Shown one piece after another: positions 16,445 to 24,950 of a stretch of DNA of 36,341 nucleotides. Below the pieces are notes generated by a model. It did not search any database and was not told the origin of the DNA. It saw only the letters and a program-made list of their open reading frames with translations. The translations under genes were made by a program, and so were the position numbers. Source of the stretch: Colivivens sp964452915 (lineage in GTDB: Bacteria; Bacteroidota; Bacteroidia; Bacteroidales; Bacteroidaceae). The DNA is taken from positions 1-36,341 of the forward strand of contig CAYVNW010000033.1 of the NCBI GenBank assembly GCA_964452915.1, in the 5' to 3' direction. Numbering within the stretch: the first letter of the stretch is position 1; each line of letters opens with the position of its first letter.

Positions 16445-16837
16445 ATGGACAAAGAGAAAGACATATTGAAAAGATGCAAGAAGGAAAACCCCTTCAAAGT
16501 ACCTGACGGATATTTCGACACTCTAACCTCACGTATAATGTCGAACATCCCAACGGAAGAAACAAAAGTCATAAGCATCAAAACTGCCAGACGCAAGAAC
16601 GGCTGGATAAAATGGTCCGGTCTTGTCGCTGCATGCTTTGTAGGCGCATTAATCTGTATAAACGTTTTCAACAAGACAGAACAGAAGGAAGACGATCAAT
16701 TTACAAGCCAGACTGTAGAAAAGAATCAATCAACATTCAGCAACGAATACCAGGATGTTAATGCAGAAGATTTATTAGACTACGCAATGGTGGATTACAC
16801 TGATGTCTACTGCTATCTCTCTGGCGGTAACTTTTAA
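16445..16837 (+). CDS. Probable single-pass anti-sigma factor
   Basis: A 130-residue protein with one membrane segment at about 55-75 (WSGLVAACFVGALICINVF). The N-terminal 50 residues are cytoplasmic and basic and include NPFKVPDGYFDTLTSRIM (about 15-32), a motif recurrent in small Bacteroidota proteins encoded just after ECF sigma genes. The C-terminal 55 residues are periplasmic and acidic. It lacks a zinc HxxxCxxC anti-sigma motif and a carboxyl-terminal FecR-type domain. The assignment as anti-sigma factor rests on position, topology and this motif. It lies 45 bases after the sigma gene and 35 bases before the Spy-like gene, all on one strand, consistent with one transcript. Confidence 0.7.
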   Translation: MDKEKDILKRCKKENPFKVPDGYFDTLTSRIMSNIPTEETKVISIKTARRKNGWIKWSGLVAACFVGALICINVFNKTEQKEDDQFTSQTVEKNQSTFSNEYQDVNAEDLLDYAMVDYTDVYCYLSGGNF

Positions 16838-16872
16838 TTATTCAAATCAACAAAAAGAAACGTACAAGTTAA

Positions 16873-17490
16873 ATGAAAAGACTTTTCTTCATAATCATTT
16901 GTCTCTGTATTGGCACAATAGCATTCGCGCAACAAGACGACAAGAATAGTAATCCTTGGGTAAGGCCCTTCTCGCCTGAAGCATTCAACCAACAGTTGGA
17001 TGCGTTCGTCCAAAAGGAAGCAGACCTTACTCCGCAAGAATGCCAAAAGTTCTTCCCCTTGATGCATGAGATGATGAATAAGCAACGTGAAATCGGTGGT
17101 AAGATTCAATATACCATTGGATTAGGATTCAGTGCCAAAACAGAAGCAGACTATGAGAAAATCATCTCTTGGATCACTGATCTTGAAGTGGAAAGCAAGA
17201 AGATTGAGCAAACTTACTACAAGAAGAAATTTCATTCAGTACTCTCTTGGAAAAAGATCCACAAGGTAAGAACTGCCCTACAAAGATTCAATATGGAGGC
17301 ACTAAGGCATTTTTCTCCACAGAACAATAATAGAAGAAGATGGGGCTATCCAAAAATGCAGTATCCAAGCGTTAAGCAACAAGGGTGGAACCCCGGCACT
17401 AACAACAATGAATGTAGCGGAATGTATGACACATACAATTACAATGAATGTTACGATAAATGCTCTGCAAACAAGAACGACAATGGATGA
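16873..17490 (+). CDS. Spy/CpxP-like periplasmic protein with Cys-bearing tail
   Basis: A 205-residue exported protein. Residues 1-20 are a signal peptide (RLFFIIICLCIGTIAFAQ). Residues about 46-140 are helical, with ADLTPQECQKFFPLMHEM (50-67) as the LTxxQ-type motif and then a long charged helix pair (DYEKIISWITDLEVESKKIEQ). This is the plan of Spy, CpxP, ZraP and CnrX, periplasmic chaperones or sensors that control envelope-stress or metal-stress sigma and kinase systems. The C-terminal tail (about 150-205) is rich in Asn, Tyr and Gly and contains Cys181, Cys193 and Cys197. Position after sigma and anti-sigma genes suggests it senses stress or metal, or is an effector of the regulon. The metal idea is inference. 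Confidence 0.75.
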   Translation: MKRLFFIIICLCIGTIAFAQQDDKNSNPWVRPFSPEAFNQQLDAFVQKEADLTPQECQKFFPLMHEMMNKQREIGGKIQYTIGLGFSAKTEADYEKIISWITDLEVESKKIEQTYYKKKFHSVLSWKKIHKVRTALQRFNMEALRHFSPQNNNRRRWGYPKMQYPSVKQQGWNPGTNNNECSGMYDTYNYNECYDKCSANKNDNG

Positions 17491-17538
17491 TGTAATATTT
17501 TGACGGACATATACACAAAACACCATATAATACTTAAG

Positions 17539-17569
17539 AGACGTACATATAATTATGTACGTCTTTTTA
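17539..17569 (+). terminator. Terminator of the sigma operon
   Basis: AGACGTACAT (17539-17548) pairs perfectly with ATGTACGTCT (17555-17564) over a 6-base loop, followed by TTTTA. It lies about 50 bases after the Spy-like gene stop. Confidence 0.9.
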
Positions 17570-17663
17570 TTTATATTACCCTTCTTTTCAACAGATCATA
17601 CATTATTGAAACGATTATCACTTCAATTCTGAATAATCATTTCATCATGTAAATAATTTATTC

Positions 17664-17671
17664 TAACTTTG
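17664..17671 (+). promoter_or_regulatory. Possible -7 element of the fbp operon promoter
   Basis: TAACTTTG at 17664-17671, 26 bases before the fbp start. I find no TTG at the proper distance upstream, so only the -7 half is supported. Confidence 0.45.
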
Positions 17672-17697
17672 CAGTTTAAAGCAAACACAACGGAACT

Positions 17698-19704
17698 ATG
17701 AAGTCCAATAACAGTACACCCAAAGAAGACGAGATAAAGCGAGATCTGCGCTACTTGCAGCTATTGTCACAAAGCTATCCGACTATTGCCGATGCAAGTA
17801 CGGAGATCATAAATCTTGAAGCCATACTCAATTTGCCAAAGCCTACAGAGCATTTCATTTCTGACCCACATGGCGAAAGCGAAGCTTTCAACCACGTGCT
17901 TCGGAACGCATCGGGCTATATCAAAAGAAAAGTTGAAGAACTGTTTGGCGAATCTCTGACAAACAAAGAGAAGAGAGAGTTGTGTACACTCATATATTAT
18001 CCTGAACAGAAACTGCAACTGATAAAATCCAAAAAGAAAGATTTAAAGGACTTCTATCCCACCACGTTGTTGCAACTGATCAAAGTATGCCGTGAAGTGT
18101 CGAGCAAGTACACACGGTCCAAGATACGTAAATCACTTCCTCAACAATTTGCGTATATAATTGAAGAGTTACTTCATGAATCACCTTCCGGACAAGGAGA
18201 TAAGAAATATCAATATTATACTCAAATTATAAAAACAATAATTGAAACAGAGAGGGCAGACGCATTCATAACAGCACTGAGCATGCTTATCCAACGACTC
18301 GCAATCGACAGGCTCCACTTGCTTGGCGACATATTCGACCGCGGTCCCGGTGCACATTTAATAATGGAGACTCTTTGTAATTACCACCATTACGACATCG
18401 TTTGGGGCAACCACGACATCGATTGGTTTGGTGCGGCAGCAGGCAATCGTGCATGCATTTGCAACGTTTTGCGAATGACTCTCCGTTATGGTAACCTTAG
18501 TACACTCGAAGACGGATACGGAATTAACCTGCTTCCTTTGGCTACATTTGCAATGGATGTATATCACGACGACCCTTGTACAAGATTCGATATCATTCAT
18601 CTTCAGGGTGACATGCCGGACGACCAGCAAACCGAACGGCTTATGACACTGATGCACAAAGCTATCTCAATTATACAATTCAAGGAAGAAGCTAAAATAA
18701 TCAACCGCCGTCCCGAATTCGGAATGGAAGACCGCAACCTGTTGCATCTGATTAATAAGGAGGACGGCACTATAACGATAGACGGCAAGACATATCCGCT
18801 TACCGATACGTTCCTACCGACAATCGATCCAAACAAACCCTACGAACTCAGTCTTGATGAGGAACGTGTGATGGACAAGATGGTACACTCGTTCTCTGCA
18901 AGCGATAAATTGTACAAACACATCAACAACCTGCTCTCACACGGCAGTATGTACTCTGTAGTCAACTCTAACTTGCTATTTCATGCATCGATACCACTGA
19001 ACAAAGACGGTTCACTGAAAGAAGTGGAGATAAGAGGTAAACGATACAAAGGAATAGAGCTCATGAAAAAGGTCGAACGCATCGTGCGTGCAGCGTTCAA
19101 CAACGACACCACTGGAGATGACAAACTGTTCGCTATTGATTTTCTTTGGTATCTGTGGTGTGGGAAAGATAGTCCGCTGTTCGACAAAGACCGTATGACC
19201 ACATTCGAACGTTACTTTATCGACGACGAATCCACTTACACCGAGAAAAAAGGTTACTACTATAAATATGGCGACAACGAGGAAGTGATGGACATGATAA
19301 TGGATAATTTCGGAGTAAAAGGAGTCCACCGGCATATCATAAACGGGCATGTTCCTGTACGTACGATAAAAGGCGAGACTCCGATCAAAGCTAATGGCAA
19401 GCACCTGGTAATAGACGGCGGATTCTCACGGGCTTATCAACCTAAAACTGGAATTGCCGGCTATACACTCACCTTCCATTCAAGAGGATTAGAGCTCGTA
19501 CAACACCAACCTTTCAAGTCGGCAGAAGAAGCGATACGTAAAGGAGAAGACATAAAAAGCACCAGACAGATTGTAGAACTCAGCCAAAATCGGATGTACG
19601 TAAAAGACACTGACAAAGGAAAGGTATTGAGCAAGAAAGTAAACGATCTGAAAAAGCTGCTCTACGCATACCGCAACGGATGGATTAAAGAACTCAACAA
19701 ATAA
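17698..19704 (+). CDS. fbp: Fructose-1,6-bisphosphatase, class III
   Basis: Gluconeogenic fructose-1,6-bisphosphatase of the class III metallophosphatase type known from Firmicutes and Bacteroidota (668 residues, normal). Metal-site motifs of the calcineurin-like fold are visible: SDPHGE (residues 55-60), GDIFDRGPG (from Gly210/Asp211), WGNHD (236-240) and a late NGHVPVRTIKG. The long insertions between motifs (about 75-185) are normal for class III. The enzyme removes the 1-phosphate from fructose-1,6-bisphosphate in the cytoplasm. It heads a compact plus-strand unit: the next gene starts 4 bases after its stop. The start at ATG 17698 follows an A-rich stretch. Confidence 0.95.
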   Translation: MKSNNSTPKEDEIKRDLRYLQLLSQSYPTIADASTEIINLEAILNLPKPTEHFISDPHGESEAFNHVLRNASGYIKRKVEELFGESLTNKEKRELCTLIYYPEQKLQLIKSKKKDLKDFYPTTLLQLIKVCREVSSKYTRSKIRKSLPQQFAYIIEELLHESPSGQGDKKYQYYTQIIKTIIETERADAFITALSMLIQRLAIDRLHLLGDIFDRGPGAHLIMETLCNYHHYDIVWGNHDIDWFGAAAGNRACICNVLRMTLRYGNLSTLEDGYGINLLPLATFAMDVYHDDPCTRFDIIHLQGDMPDDQQTERLMTLMHKAISIIQFKEEAKIINRRPEFGMEDRNLLHLINKEDGTITIDGKTYPLTDTFLPTIDPNKPYELSLDEERVMDKMVHSFSASDKLYKHINNLLSHGSMYSVVNSNLLFHASIPLNKDGSLKEVEIRGKRYKGIELMKKVERIVRAAFNNDTTGDDKLFAIDFLWYLWCGKDSPLFDKDRMTTFERYFIDDESTYTEKKGYYYKYGDNEEVMDMIMDNFGVKGVHRHIINGHVPVRTIKGETPIKANGKHLVIDGGFSRAYQPKTGIAGYTLTFHSRGLELVQHQPFKSAEEAIRKGEDIKSTRQIVELSQNRMYVKDTDKGKVLSKKVNDLKKLLYAYRNGWIKELNK

Positions 19705-19708
19705 GCAC

Positions 19709-20188
19709 ATGGAATATCAAGAAGCAGTAGAATATATAAACCAAACTACCGACAACCTGCTGAGGAAAGTTGGCGGACAACTCACGAATGACAACATGGA
19801 CCTGCTGTCACTCGACGAACATTGTCTGCTTGCCTATCGTTACCTTCGCGACGAAGTGATGCAGGGAGGTTTTATACAATTAATTCAAAACGGCTATGGT
19901 CCCTACGTATTGTCAGGACCATTCCCTATGCTCCTCAAAAAGGAATGGGGACTGAAGGACTTCAGTAAACTGATATATAACGTGGCACACGAATACAAGG
20001 CTCATAAGGAACAACTCGAAGCAGACAAAAGCGATGAGGATTTTATGGCACAATACGAACAATATGAGAAGTTGAACGACTATGGTGATGATTTTCTCGA
20101 TGATTGGGAAGAAGAAACAACGCCACTAATAGCTGACATTTTCAAGGAAAGACAAAAACAACACAATGAGAAAGAAGAAAGACATTAA
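19709..20188 (+). CDS. DMP19/DUF4375-like protein
   Basis: A 159-residue acidic protein. The central part, LDEHCLLAYRYLRDEVMQGG followed by FIQLIQNGYGPYVL (about 35-70), is the signature of the DMP19/DUF4375 family. Neisserial DMP19 is a DNA mimic that binds a transcription repressor; most other members are uncharacterised. The C-terminal third (about 100-159) is strongly acidic, with many Asp and Glu (DYGDDFLDDWEEE), in keeping with a DNA-mimic or protein-binding role, although this is inference. The gene starts 4 bases after fbp, and its last 23 bases overlap the start of smpB in another frame, so translation is coupled. Confidence 0.75.
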   Translation: MEYQEAVEYINQTTDNLLRKVGGQLTNDNMDLLSLDEHCLLAYRYLRDEVMQGGFIQLIQNGYGPYVLSGPFPMLLKKEWGLKDFSKLIYNVAHEYKAHKEQLEADKSDEDFMAQYEQYEKLNDYGDDFLDDWEEETTPLIADIFKERQKQHNEKEERH

Positions 20189-20636
20189 GCAACAACATAT
20201 AAACATAAAAAACCGCCGTGCATCGTTCGACTATGAGTTTATCGACATATATACGGCTGGTATAGTTCTTACCGGTACAGAGATCAAATCGGTACGAATG
20301 GGAAAGGCAAGTTTGGTCGACAGCTATTGCTACTTCACAGGCGGTGAATTGTGGGTAAAAAACATGAATATCTCACAATACTCACAAGGATCATATAATA
20401 ACCACACCGAACGAAGAGAGCGTAAATTACTCCTCAGCAAAAAAGAACTTCGCAACCTGGAAGCAGAATCAAAGAATCCGGGATTCACTGTTGTTCCCAC
20501 ACGCTTATTCATAAATTCGAAGGGACTGGCGAAACTCGACATAGCACTGGCTAAAGGCAAAAAATCGTTCGACAAACGACAGGCAATTAAAGAGAAGGAA
20601 GATCAACGGGAAATGGACCGTGCGATGAAACACTAA
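20166..20636 (+). CDS. smpB: SsrA-binding protein
   Basis: SmpB, the small beta-barrel protein that binds tmRNA and brings it to stalled ribosomes. Family hallmarks are NRRASFDYEFIDIYTAGIVLTG near the N-terminus, TEIKSVRMGKASLVDSYC, and the basic C-terminal tail (KGKKSFDKRQAIKEKEDQR then MDRAMKH) that enters the mRNA channel. At 156 residues the length is normal. The ATG at 20166 lies inside the end of the DMP19-like gene (23-base overlap). metH begins 10 bases after its stop. No tmRNA gene is seen in this window. Confidence 0.96.
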   Translation: MRKKKDIKQQHINIKNRRASFDYEFIDIYTAGIVLTGTEIKSVRMGKASLVDSYCYFTGGELWVKNMNISQYSQGSYNNHTERRERKLLLSKKELRNLEAESKNPGFTVVPTRLFINSKGLAKLDIALAKGKKSFDKRQAIKEKEDQREMDRAMKH

Positions 20637-20646
20637 ACAAGCAGGG

Positions 20647-23358
20647 ATGAATAGAATACTAATACTCGATGGTGCCATGGGTACCGTATTGCAGCAACGG
20701 GGATTCAGCGGAAATTTTGATATGTTGAATCTCACGCATCCCGATGTGGTGAAAAAAGTGCATACCGACTATCTCGAAGCTGGAGCTGATATCATAACGA
20801 CCAACACATTTTCGTCACAACGCATATCGCAAGCCGAATATGGAGCTGAGGACATGATCTGTCAGCTTAATGCAGCCGGTGCACGACTGGCACGCGAAGC
20901 AGCCGATGAGTACACGAAGCGTGACCCATCAAGGCACCGTTATGTTATCGGAACTGTCGGACCGACCAACCGCACCTGCTCCATGAGTCCGGATGCCGGC
21001 GACCCTGCACGCCGTGACATCACTTTCGACCAACTCGCATGTGCCTACCGCGAACAAATTCGCGTCCTGATTGAAGAAGGTGTCGATGCAGTCATGTTCG
21101 AGACAATCTTCGACACACTCAACGCAAAGGCAGGCATTTATGCAGCCGAACAAGCTATGAATGATGTTGGCAAACGTGTAAAACTGATGCTATCGATGAC
21201 GGTGGCGGACAAAGCCGGACGCACACTGTCCGGACAGACCATCGGTGCATTCCTCGCTTCAGTGGCTCATGCCGACTTGTTTTCAGTGGGACTCAACTGC
21301 TCGTTTGGCGCAGAGGAAATCAAACCGTTTCTACGTGAGATGGCATCAAAAGCACCCTACCTCATCAGTTGCCATCCAAACGCCGGTCTGCCCAATGAAC
21401 TTGGCACATACGACCAAACACCGGAAGAGTTCGCCACACAAGTAAAAGAATTTGCACGCGAAGGCCTTGTCAATATCGTCGGTGGTTGCTGCGGCACCAC
21501 GCCTGATTATATCAGACAATTGAGTAACACCCTGATAGCCGAACATCTGATGGAAAATGTCCACATTCCACAAAAAGCCGACCACATATTCACACTGGCA
21601 GGATTGGAGCCGTTGCGCCTCACACACGAACTGCATTTCATCAATATTGGCGAACGGTGCAATGTTGCCGGCTCGCGCAAATTTCTCCGACTTGTAGGTG
21701 AAAAAAAATACGATGAAGCGTTGCAAATAGCACGCAAACAGGTTGAAGACGGAGCCATGGTGCTTGATGTAAACATGGACGATGGGCTCCTTGATGCCAA
21801 AGAAGAGATGGTACACTTCGTAAATCTCATGATGTCCGACCCTGACATATCGAGAGTTCCGCTCATGATCGACTCATCAGATTGGCAGGTTATCACAGCT
21901 GCACTGGGGTGCATCCAAGGCAAAAGTATCGTCAACTCATTGTCGCTGAAAGAAGGCGAGCAATCATTCCTCACAAAAGCACAGGAGGTCAAACGGATGG
22001 GAGCCGCTTTGGTAGTCATGGCATTCGACGAAGAGGGACAGGCCACGACCTATGAACGCAAGATAAAGATATGCGAACGTGCGTATAACCTGCTGATGAC
22101 CATCGGATTCAATCCGGCTGATATAATTTTCGACCCTTGCGTACTTGCTGTCGGTACAGGCATCGAAGAGCATGCCAACTATGGGATCGATTTTATCCGT
22201 GCTACAAGCTGGATCAAGCAGAATCTCCCCTATGCACACATAAGCGGAGGCATAAGCAACCTGTCTTTCGCCTTCCGTGGAAACAACTACTTGCGTGAGG
22301 CTATGCACGCAGTATTCTTGTACCATACAATCCAGGCGGGAATGGAAATGGCGATTGTCAATCCTGCGACCAAAGTGGTCTATTCCGACATTCCGGAAAA
22401 ACTTGTCAACGCTATTGACGACCTGTTGCTTAATCGGCGCCCTGACGCAACAGAACGGCTGACTGAAATAGCCCAGTCGCTTATTCCGACAAAGGATACT
22501 CCACAGGCAGAGGTAAAAGAACTGACACTGGAAGAGATGATCATGAAGGGAACTACCGAACACCTGGAACCAGCACTCATGAAAGAATTGCACCGTCTTG
22601 GGTCGCCCGTGAGGGTCATCGAAGGACCTTTAATGAATGCGATGAACAAAGTCGGTGAACTTTTTGGTGAGGGCAAAATGTTCCTGCCGCAAGTTGTGAA
22701 AACGGCACGCACCATGAAACAGGCAGTAGCTATACTTCAACCCTACATCGAAGAGTCCAACCAAACCACACACACAGATACAGCGTGTCCGTGCTGCGGC
22801 ACACATGTAGCGACCGTACAACATGCCGTTCAGCCGCAACATCGTCCACGAGTCATATTGGCAACAGTGAAAGGCGACGTTCACGACATAGGAAAGAACA
22901 TAGTATCAGTGGTGATGAGCTGCAACGGCTATGAAATCATCGATCTTGGAGTCATGGTACCGGCAGAAACCATTGTTCAACAAGCAAAAGAGACAAAAGC
23001 AGGCATAATAGGACTGTCAGGACTCATAACACCATCACTCACCGAAATGGTCAACACTGCAGTGGCACTGCGCGAGGCTGGAATATCAGTACCGCTGATG
23101 ATAGGTGGAGCAACTACCACAGAACTGCATACAGCCCTTAAAATAGCACCCGCATATGGGGATGGAGCTGTGGTATGGCTGAAAGACGCCTCCGGAAACG
23201 TGACGGTAGCACGGCAACTGCTCGATCCAAACACCTCACCACAGTATATCGCACAGTTGAAAGCCCGCCAACAAGAATTACGCTCCGAGTATGAAAACCG
23301 GCAGCCAAAACTGCTAAGTCTTGAGGAAGCACGTAAGAGGAAACACAAAAACGGATAG
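20647..23358 (+). CDS. metH: Cobalamin-dependent methionine synthase lacking the reactivation domain
   Basis: MetH transfers a methyl group from methyltetrahydrofolate to homocysteine through cobalamin. The homocysteine domain covers about 1-300, with LDGAMGT at residues 8-14 and zinc-site Cys218, Cys281 and Cys282 (GLNCSF, GGCCGTTP). The pterin domain is about 325-610 (ERCNVAGSR, DVNMDDGLLD, PLMIDSSDW). A helical cap follows (about 640-710), then the cobalamin Rossmann domain with the DxHxxG motif Asp744-Val-His746 (lower axial ligand) and Gly749. The protein ends at 903 residues, whereas E. coli MetH has about 1227. The missing part is the S-adenosylmethionine-dependent reactivation domain, which must be encoded elsewhere. 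An odd CPCCGTH (714-720) lies in the linker before the cobalamin domain. Last gene of the fbp unit. Confidence 0.95.
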   Translation: MNRILILDGAMGTVLQQRGFSGNFDMLNLTHPDVVKKVHTDYLEAGADIITTNTFSSQRISQAEYGAEDMICQLNAAGARLAREAADEYTKRDPSRHRYVIGTVGPTNRTCSMSPDAGDPARRDITFDQLACAYREQIRVLIEEGVDAVMFETIFDTLNAKAGIYAAEQAMNDVGKRVKLMLSMTVADKAGRTLSGQTIGAFLASVAHADLFSVGLNCSFGAEEIKPFLREMASKAPYLISCHPNAGLPNELGTYDQTPEEFATQVKEFAREGLVNIVGGCCGTTPDYIRQLSNTLIAEHLMENVHIPQKADHIFTLAGLEPLRLTHELHFINIGERCNVAGSRKFLRLVGEKKYDEALQIARKQVEDGAMVLDVNMDDGLLDAKEEMVHFVNLMMSDPDISRVPLMIDSSDWQVITAALGCIQGKSIVNSLSLKEGEQSFLTKAQEVKRMGAALVVMAFDEEGQATTYERKIKICERAYNLLMTIGFNPADIIFDPCVLAVGTGIEEHANYGIDFIRATSWIKQNLPYAHISGGISNLSFAFRGNNYLREAMHAVFLYHTIQAGMEMAIVNPATKVVYSDIPEKLVNAIDDLLLNRRPDATERLTEIAQSLIPTKDTPQAEVKELTLEEMIMKGTTEHLEPALMKELHRLGSPVRVIEGPLMNAMNKVGELFGEGKMFLPQVVKTARTMKQAVAILQPYIEESNQTTHTDTACPCCGTHVATVQHAVQPQHRPRVILATVKGDVHDIGKNIVSVVMSCNGYEIIDLGVMVPAETIVQQAKETKAGIIGLSGLITPSLTEMVNTAVALREAGISVPLMIGGATTTELHTALKIAPAYGDGAVVWLKDASGNVTVARQLLDPNTSPQYIAQLKARQQELRSEYENRQPKLLSLEEARKRKHKNG

Positions 23359-23380
23359 AGGCTGACTTCATTTTGGCGGA

Positions 23381-23418
23381 AACCTAATTAGCTTCGGCCA
23401 ATAACCTAATTAGCTTCG
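23381..23418. repeat. Tandem 16-bp direct repeat
   Basis: AACCTAATTAGCTTCG occurs exactly at 23381-23396 and 23403-23418 with a 6-base spacer, giving a 22-base period. Each copy contains the palindrome TAATTA. GAGGCTGA also occurs on both sides (near 23358 and 23418). It could be an operator pair or a remnant of a longer repeat. Confidence 0.85.
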
Positions 23419-23590
23419 AGGCTGAATTAAGTCGGTTCCGTGGTCAGCACTAAACAAATTGGCTGACATTCATCTTGTAGCTCCTTCTTGTGTGCCGGCA
23501 GGAAGCGCACAGACAGGCTGTCACACCGGTTTAATGCAAGTTCCGCTGCATTTTTTGAGTCTATTATTTTTCTGTGTGAAGGAAAAGCAG

Positions 23591-23629
23591 TAAATTTGCA
23601 ACTTGAAATGTTCCCGCACAATGTGGGAA
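23591..23629 (+). promoter_or_regulatory. Possible promoter -7 element and leader hairpin of the TPR-ribH operon
   Basis: TAAATTTG at 23591-23598 fits the -7 consensus, but no TTG lies at the right distance. About a dozen bases later TTCCCGCA (23611-23618) pairs with TGTGGGAA (23622-23629), with one G-U pair and a 3-base loop, so the hairpin would lie at the 5' end of the transcript. Confidence 0.35.
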
Positions 23630-23709
23630 TGTGGTAATTTGCGTTGTGATTTATTTACAGAAGCAAATATATTGCAGGAAATAACAAACAAATAAATATA
23701 CATAAAGAA

Positions 23710-24384
23710 ATGGCAAGAAAAAAAGAATCGAGTAAAGCAATCGGTCTCGATGTGGAACTTACAAAATCGGAGGCGTTTATAGAAAAGCACTACAAAACGC
23801 TCCTTATCATTATCGGGGCAATAATAGTAGTTGTCGCAGGTTTCTATATTTACAGATGGCACATAAGCAGTTTGACAAAGGAGGCTGACGAAGCTATCGC
23901 AAAGAGTCAAATCGCTTTCGCCCAGTCACAGTACGAGCAAGCACTAAACGGCGACGGCATACAGGAGAAGGGTCTGCTCAAAATCATCGATGAGTACAGC
24001 GGCACAAAGACCGCAAACTTAGCAAAACTATATGCAGGACTTTGCTACGCACATCTCGACCGTACTGACGAGGCTATCAAGATGCTTGAGGATTATGCGG
24101 CCCAGGACGACCAAGTCATCTCACCTGCCGCATTGGAGGCTCTTGGTAATTGCTATGTTAAGAAGGGTGACAATCAAAAAGGTGCTGAAACTCTCGTAAA
24201 GGCTGCTAAGAAAGCAGACAACGATGCTGTCAGCCCGATATTCCTCCTGCAAGCAGGCGAAATCTACGAGGAGCTCGGCAACACGGACAAGGCTGTTGAA
24301 CTCTACAAGGAGATCAAGACTAAATACTTCCGCTCTCCTCTGTCGGCAGATATTGACAAGTATATTGAGAGAGCAAGTAAATAA
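23710..24384 (+). CDS. YfgM-like TPR membrane protein
   Basis: A 224-residue protein with a basic cytoplasmic N-terminus, one membrane anchor (about 29-48, TLLIIIGAIIVVVAGFYIY) and a periplasmic domain of TPR repeats (LAKLYAGLCYAHLDRTDEAI, ALEALGNCYVKKGDNQKGAE, LLQAGEIYEELGNTDKAVEL). This is the plan of YfgM, an ancillary partner of the SecYEG translocon that hands periplasmic proteins to chaperones. In Bacteroidota a protein of this kind is commonly encoded next to ribH, as here (45-base gap). It heads a long same-strand gene series reaching to 33594. The assignment as YfgM-like rests on topology and repeats. Confidence 0.8.
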   Translation: MARKKESSKAIGLDVELTKSEAFIEKHYKTLLIIIGAIIVVVAGFYIYRWHISSLTKEADEAIAKSQIAFAQSQYEQALNGDGIQEKGLLKIIDEYSGTKTANLAKLYAGLCYAHLDRTDEAIKMLEDYAAQDDQVISPAALEALGNCYVKKGDNQKGAETLVKAAKKADNDAVSPIFLLQAGEIYEELGNTDKAVELYKEIKTKYFRSPLSADIDKYIERASK

Positions 24385-24429
24385 CGGTTGCGGTCTGCCC
24401 CGCGTCTATAACACATAACAGAATTATTT

Positions 24430-24921
24430 ATGGCAACTAAAAACCATAATCTTTCCGACTACGATATTAATAAAGTTCCCGATGCAACAGGAATGAAAAT
24501 TGGTATCGTAGTCAGTGAATGGAACGAGAACGTTACGGGCGCACTGCTTGCAGGTGCCCGGCAGACGCTCATCGAACTTGGCGTCAAAGAAAACGACATT
24601 CACGTGGTAACCGTCCCAGGCAGTTTCGAACTCATCTACGGCTCCCAACTTATGGTGCGCAGCGGTGTTGATGCCGTCATCGCACTGGGTTGCGTCATAC
24701 GGGGTGATACCCCACACTTCGACTATATATGTCAAGGCACAACTTACGGATTGGCACGATTGAACGCCACACAGAACATTCCTGTCATCTACGGACTGCT
24801 GACAACCAACGACATGCAACAGGCATTGGACCGCTGTGGAGGCAAAATGGGCAACAAGGGCGATGAATGTGCTGTGACAGCGATTAAAATGATTGCAGTA
24901 TCAAGAAAGTTAAGCAAATAA
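24430..24921 (+). CDS. ribH: 6,7-dimethyl-8-ribityllumazine synthase
   Basis: RibH, the penultimate enzyme of riboflavin synthesis. It condenses 5-amino-6-ribitylaminouracil with 3,4-dihydroxy-2-butanone 4-phosphate, in a large oligomer. Family motifs are VSEWNENVTGALLAGA (Trp31 stacks on the substrate), VPGSFELIYG (63-71), CVIRGDTPHFDYIC with catalytic His96, and PVIYGLLTTNDMQQALDR. The length of 163 is normal. No other riboflavin gene and no FMN riboswitch are in the window, so control is likely through the operon promoter upstream of the TPR gene. The last 22 bases (24900-24921) overlap the possible true start of the tamB-like gene. Confidence 0.97.
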   Translation: MATKNHNLSDYDINKVPDATGMKIGIVVSEWNENVTGALLAGARQTLIELGVKENDIHVVTVPGSFELIYGSQLMVRSGVDAVIALGCVIRGDTPHFDYICQGTTYGLARLNATQNIPVIYGLLTTNDMQQALDRCGGKMGNKGDECAVTAIKMIAVSRKLSK

Positions 24922-24950
24922 CCAGAGGTATTATTGGTAGCATACTGGCT

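Larger units (their letters stand above)
23359..23709. other. 351-base intergenic region after metH
   Basis: No gene is supported. The region holds a 16-base direct repeat (23381-23396 and 23403-23418), a GTCAGC/GCTGAC inverted pair around 23443-23466, a -7-like TAAATTTG at 23591-23598 and a hairpin at 23611-23629. No obvious T-tailed terminator for metH was found. Confidence 0.8.

Noticed and set aside
21964..22593. Long minus-strand open frame opposite metH
   Set aside because: Shadow of a well-supported gene. The translation is Cys/His-rich and has no family features.
23443..23466. GTCAGC/GCTGAC hairpin as metH terminator
   Set aside because: Only six pairs with a 13-base loop and no T-run after it.
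23427..23621. Possible small minus-strand gene in the metH-TPR gap
   Set aside because: No promoter, no start context and no recognisable protein; the region looks noncoding with repeats.
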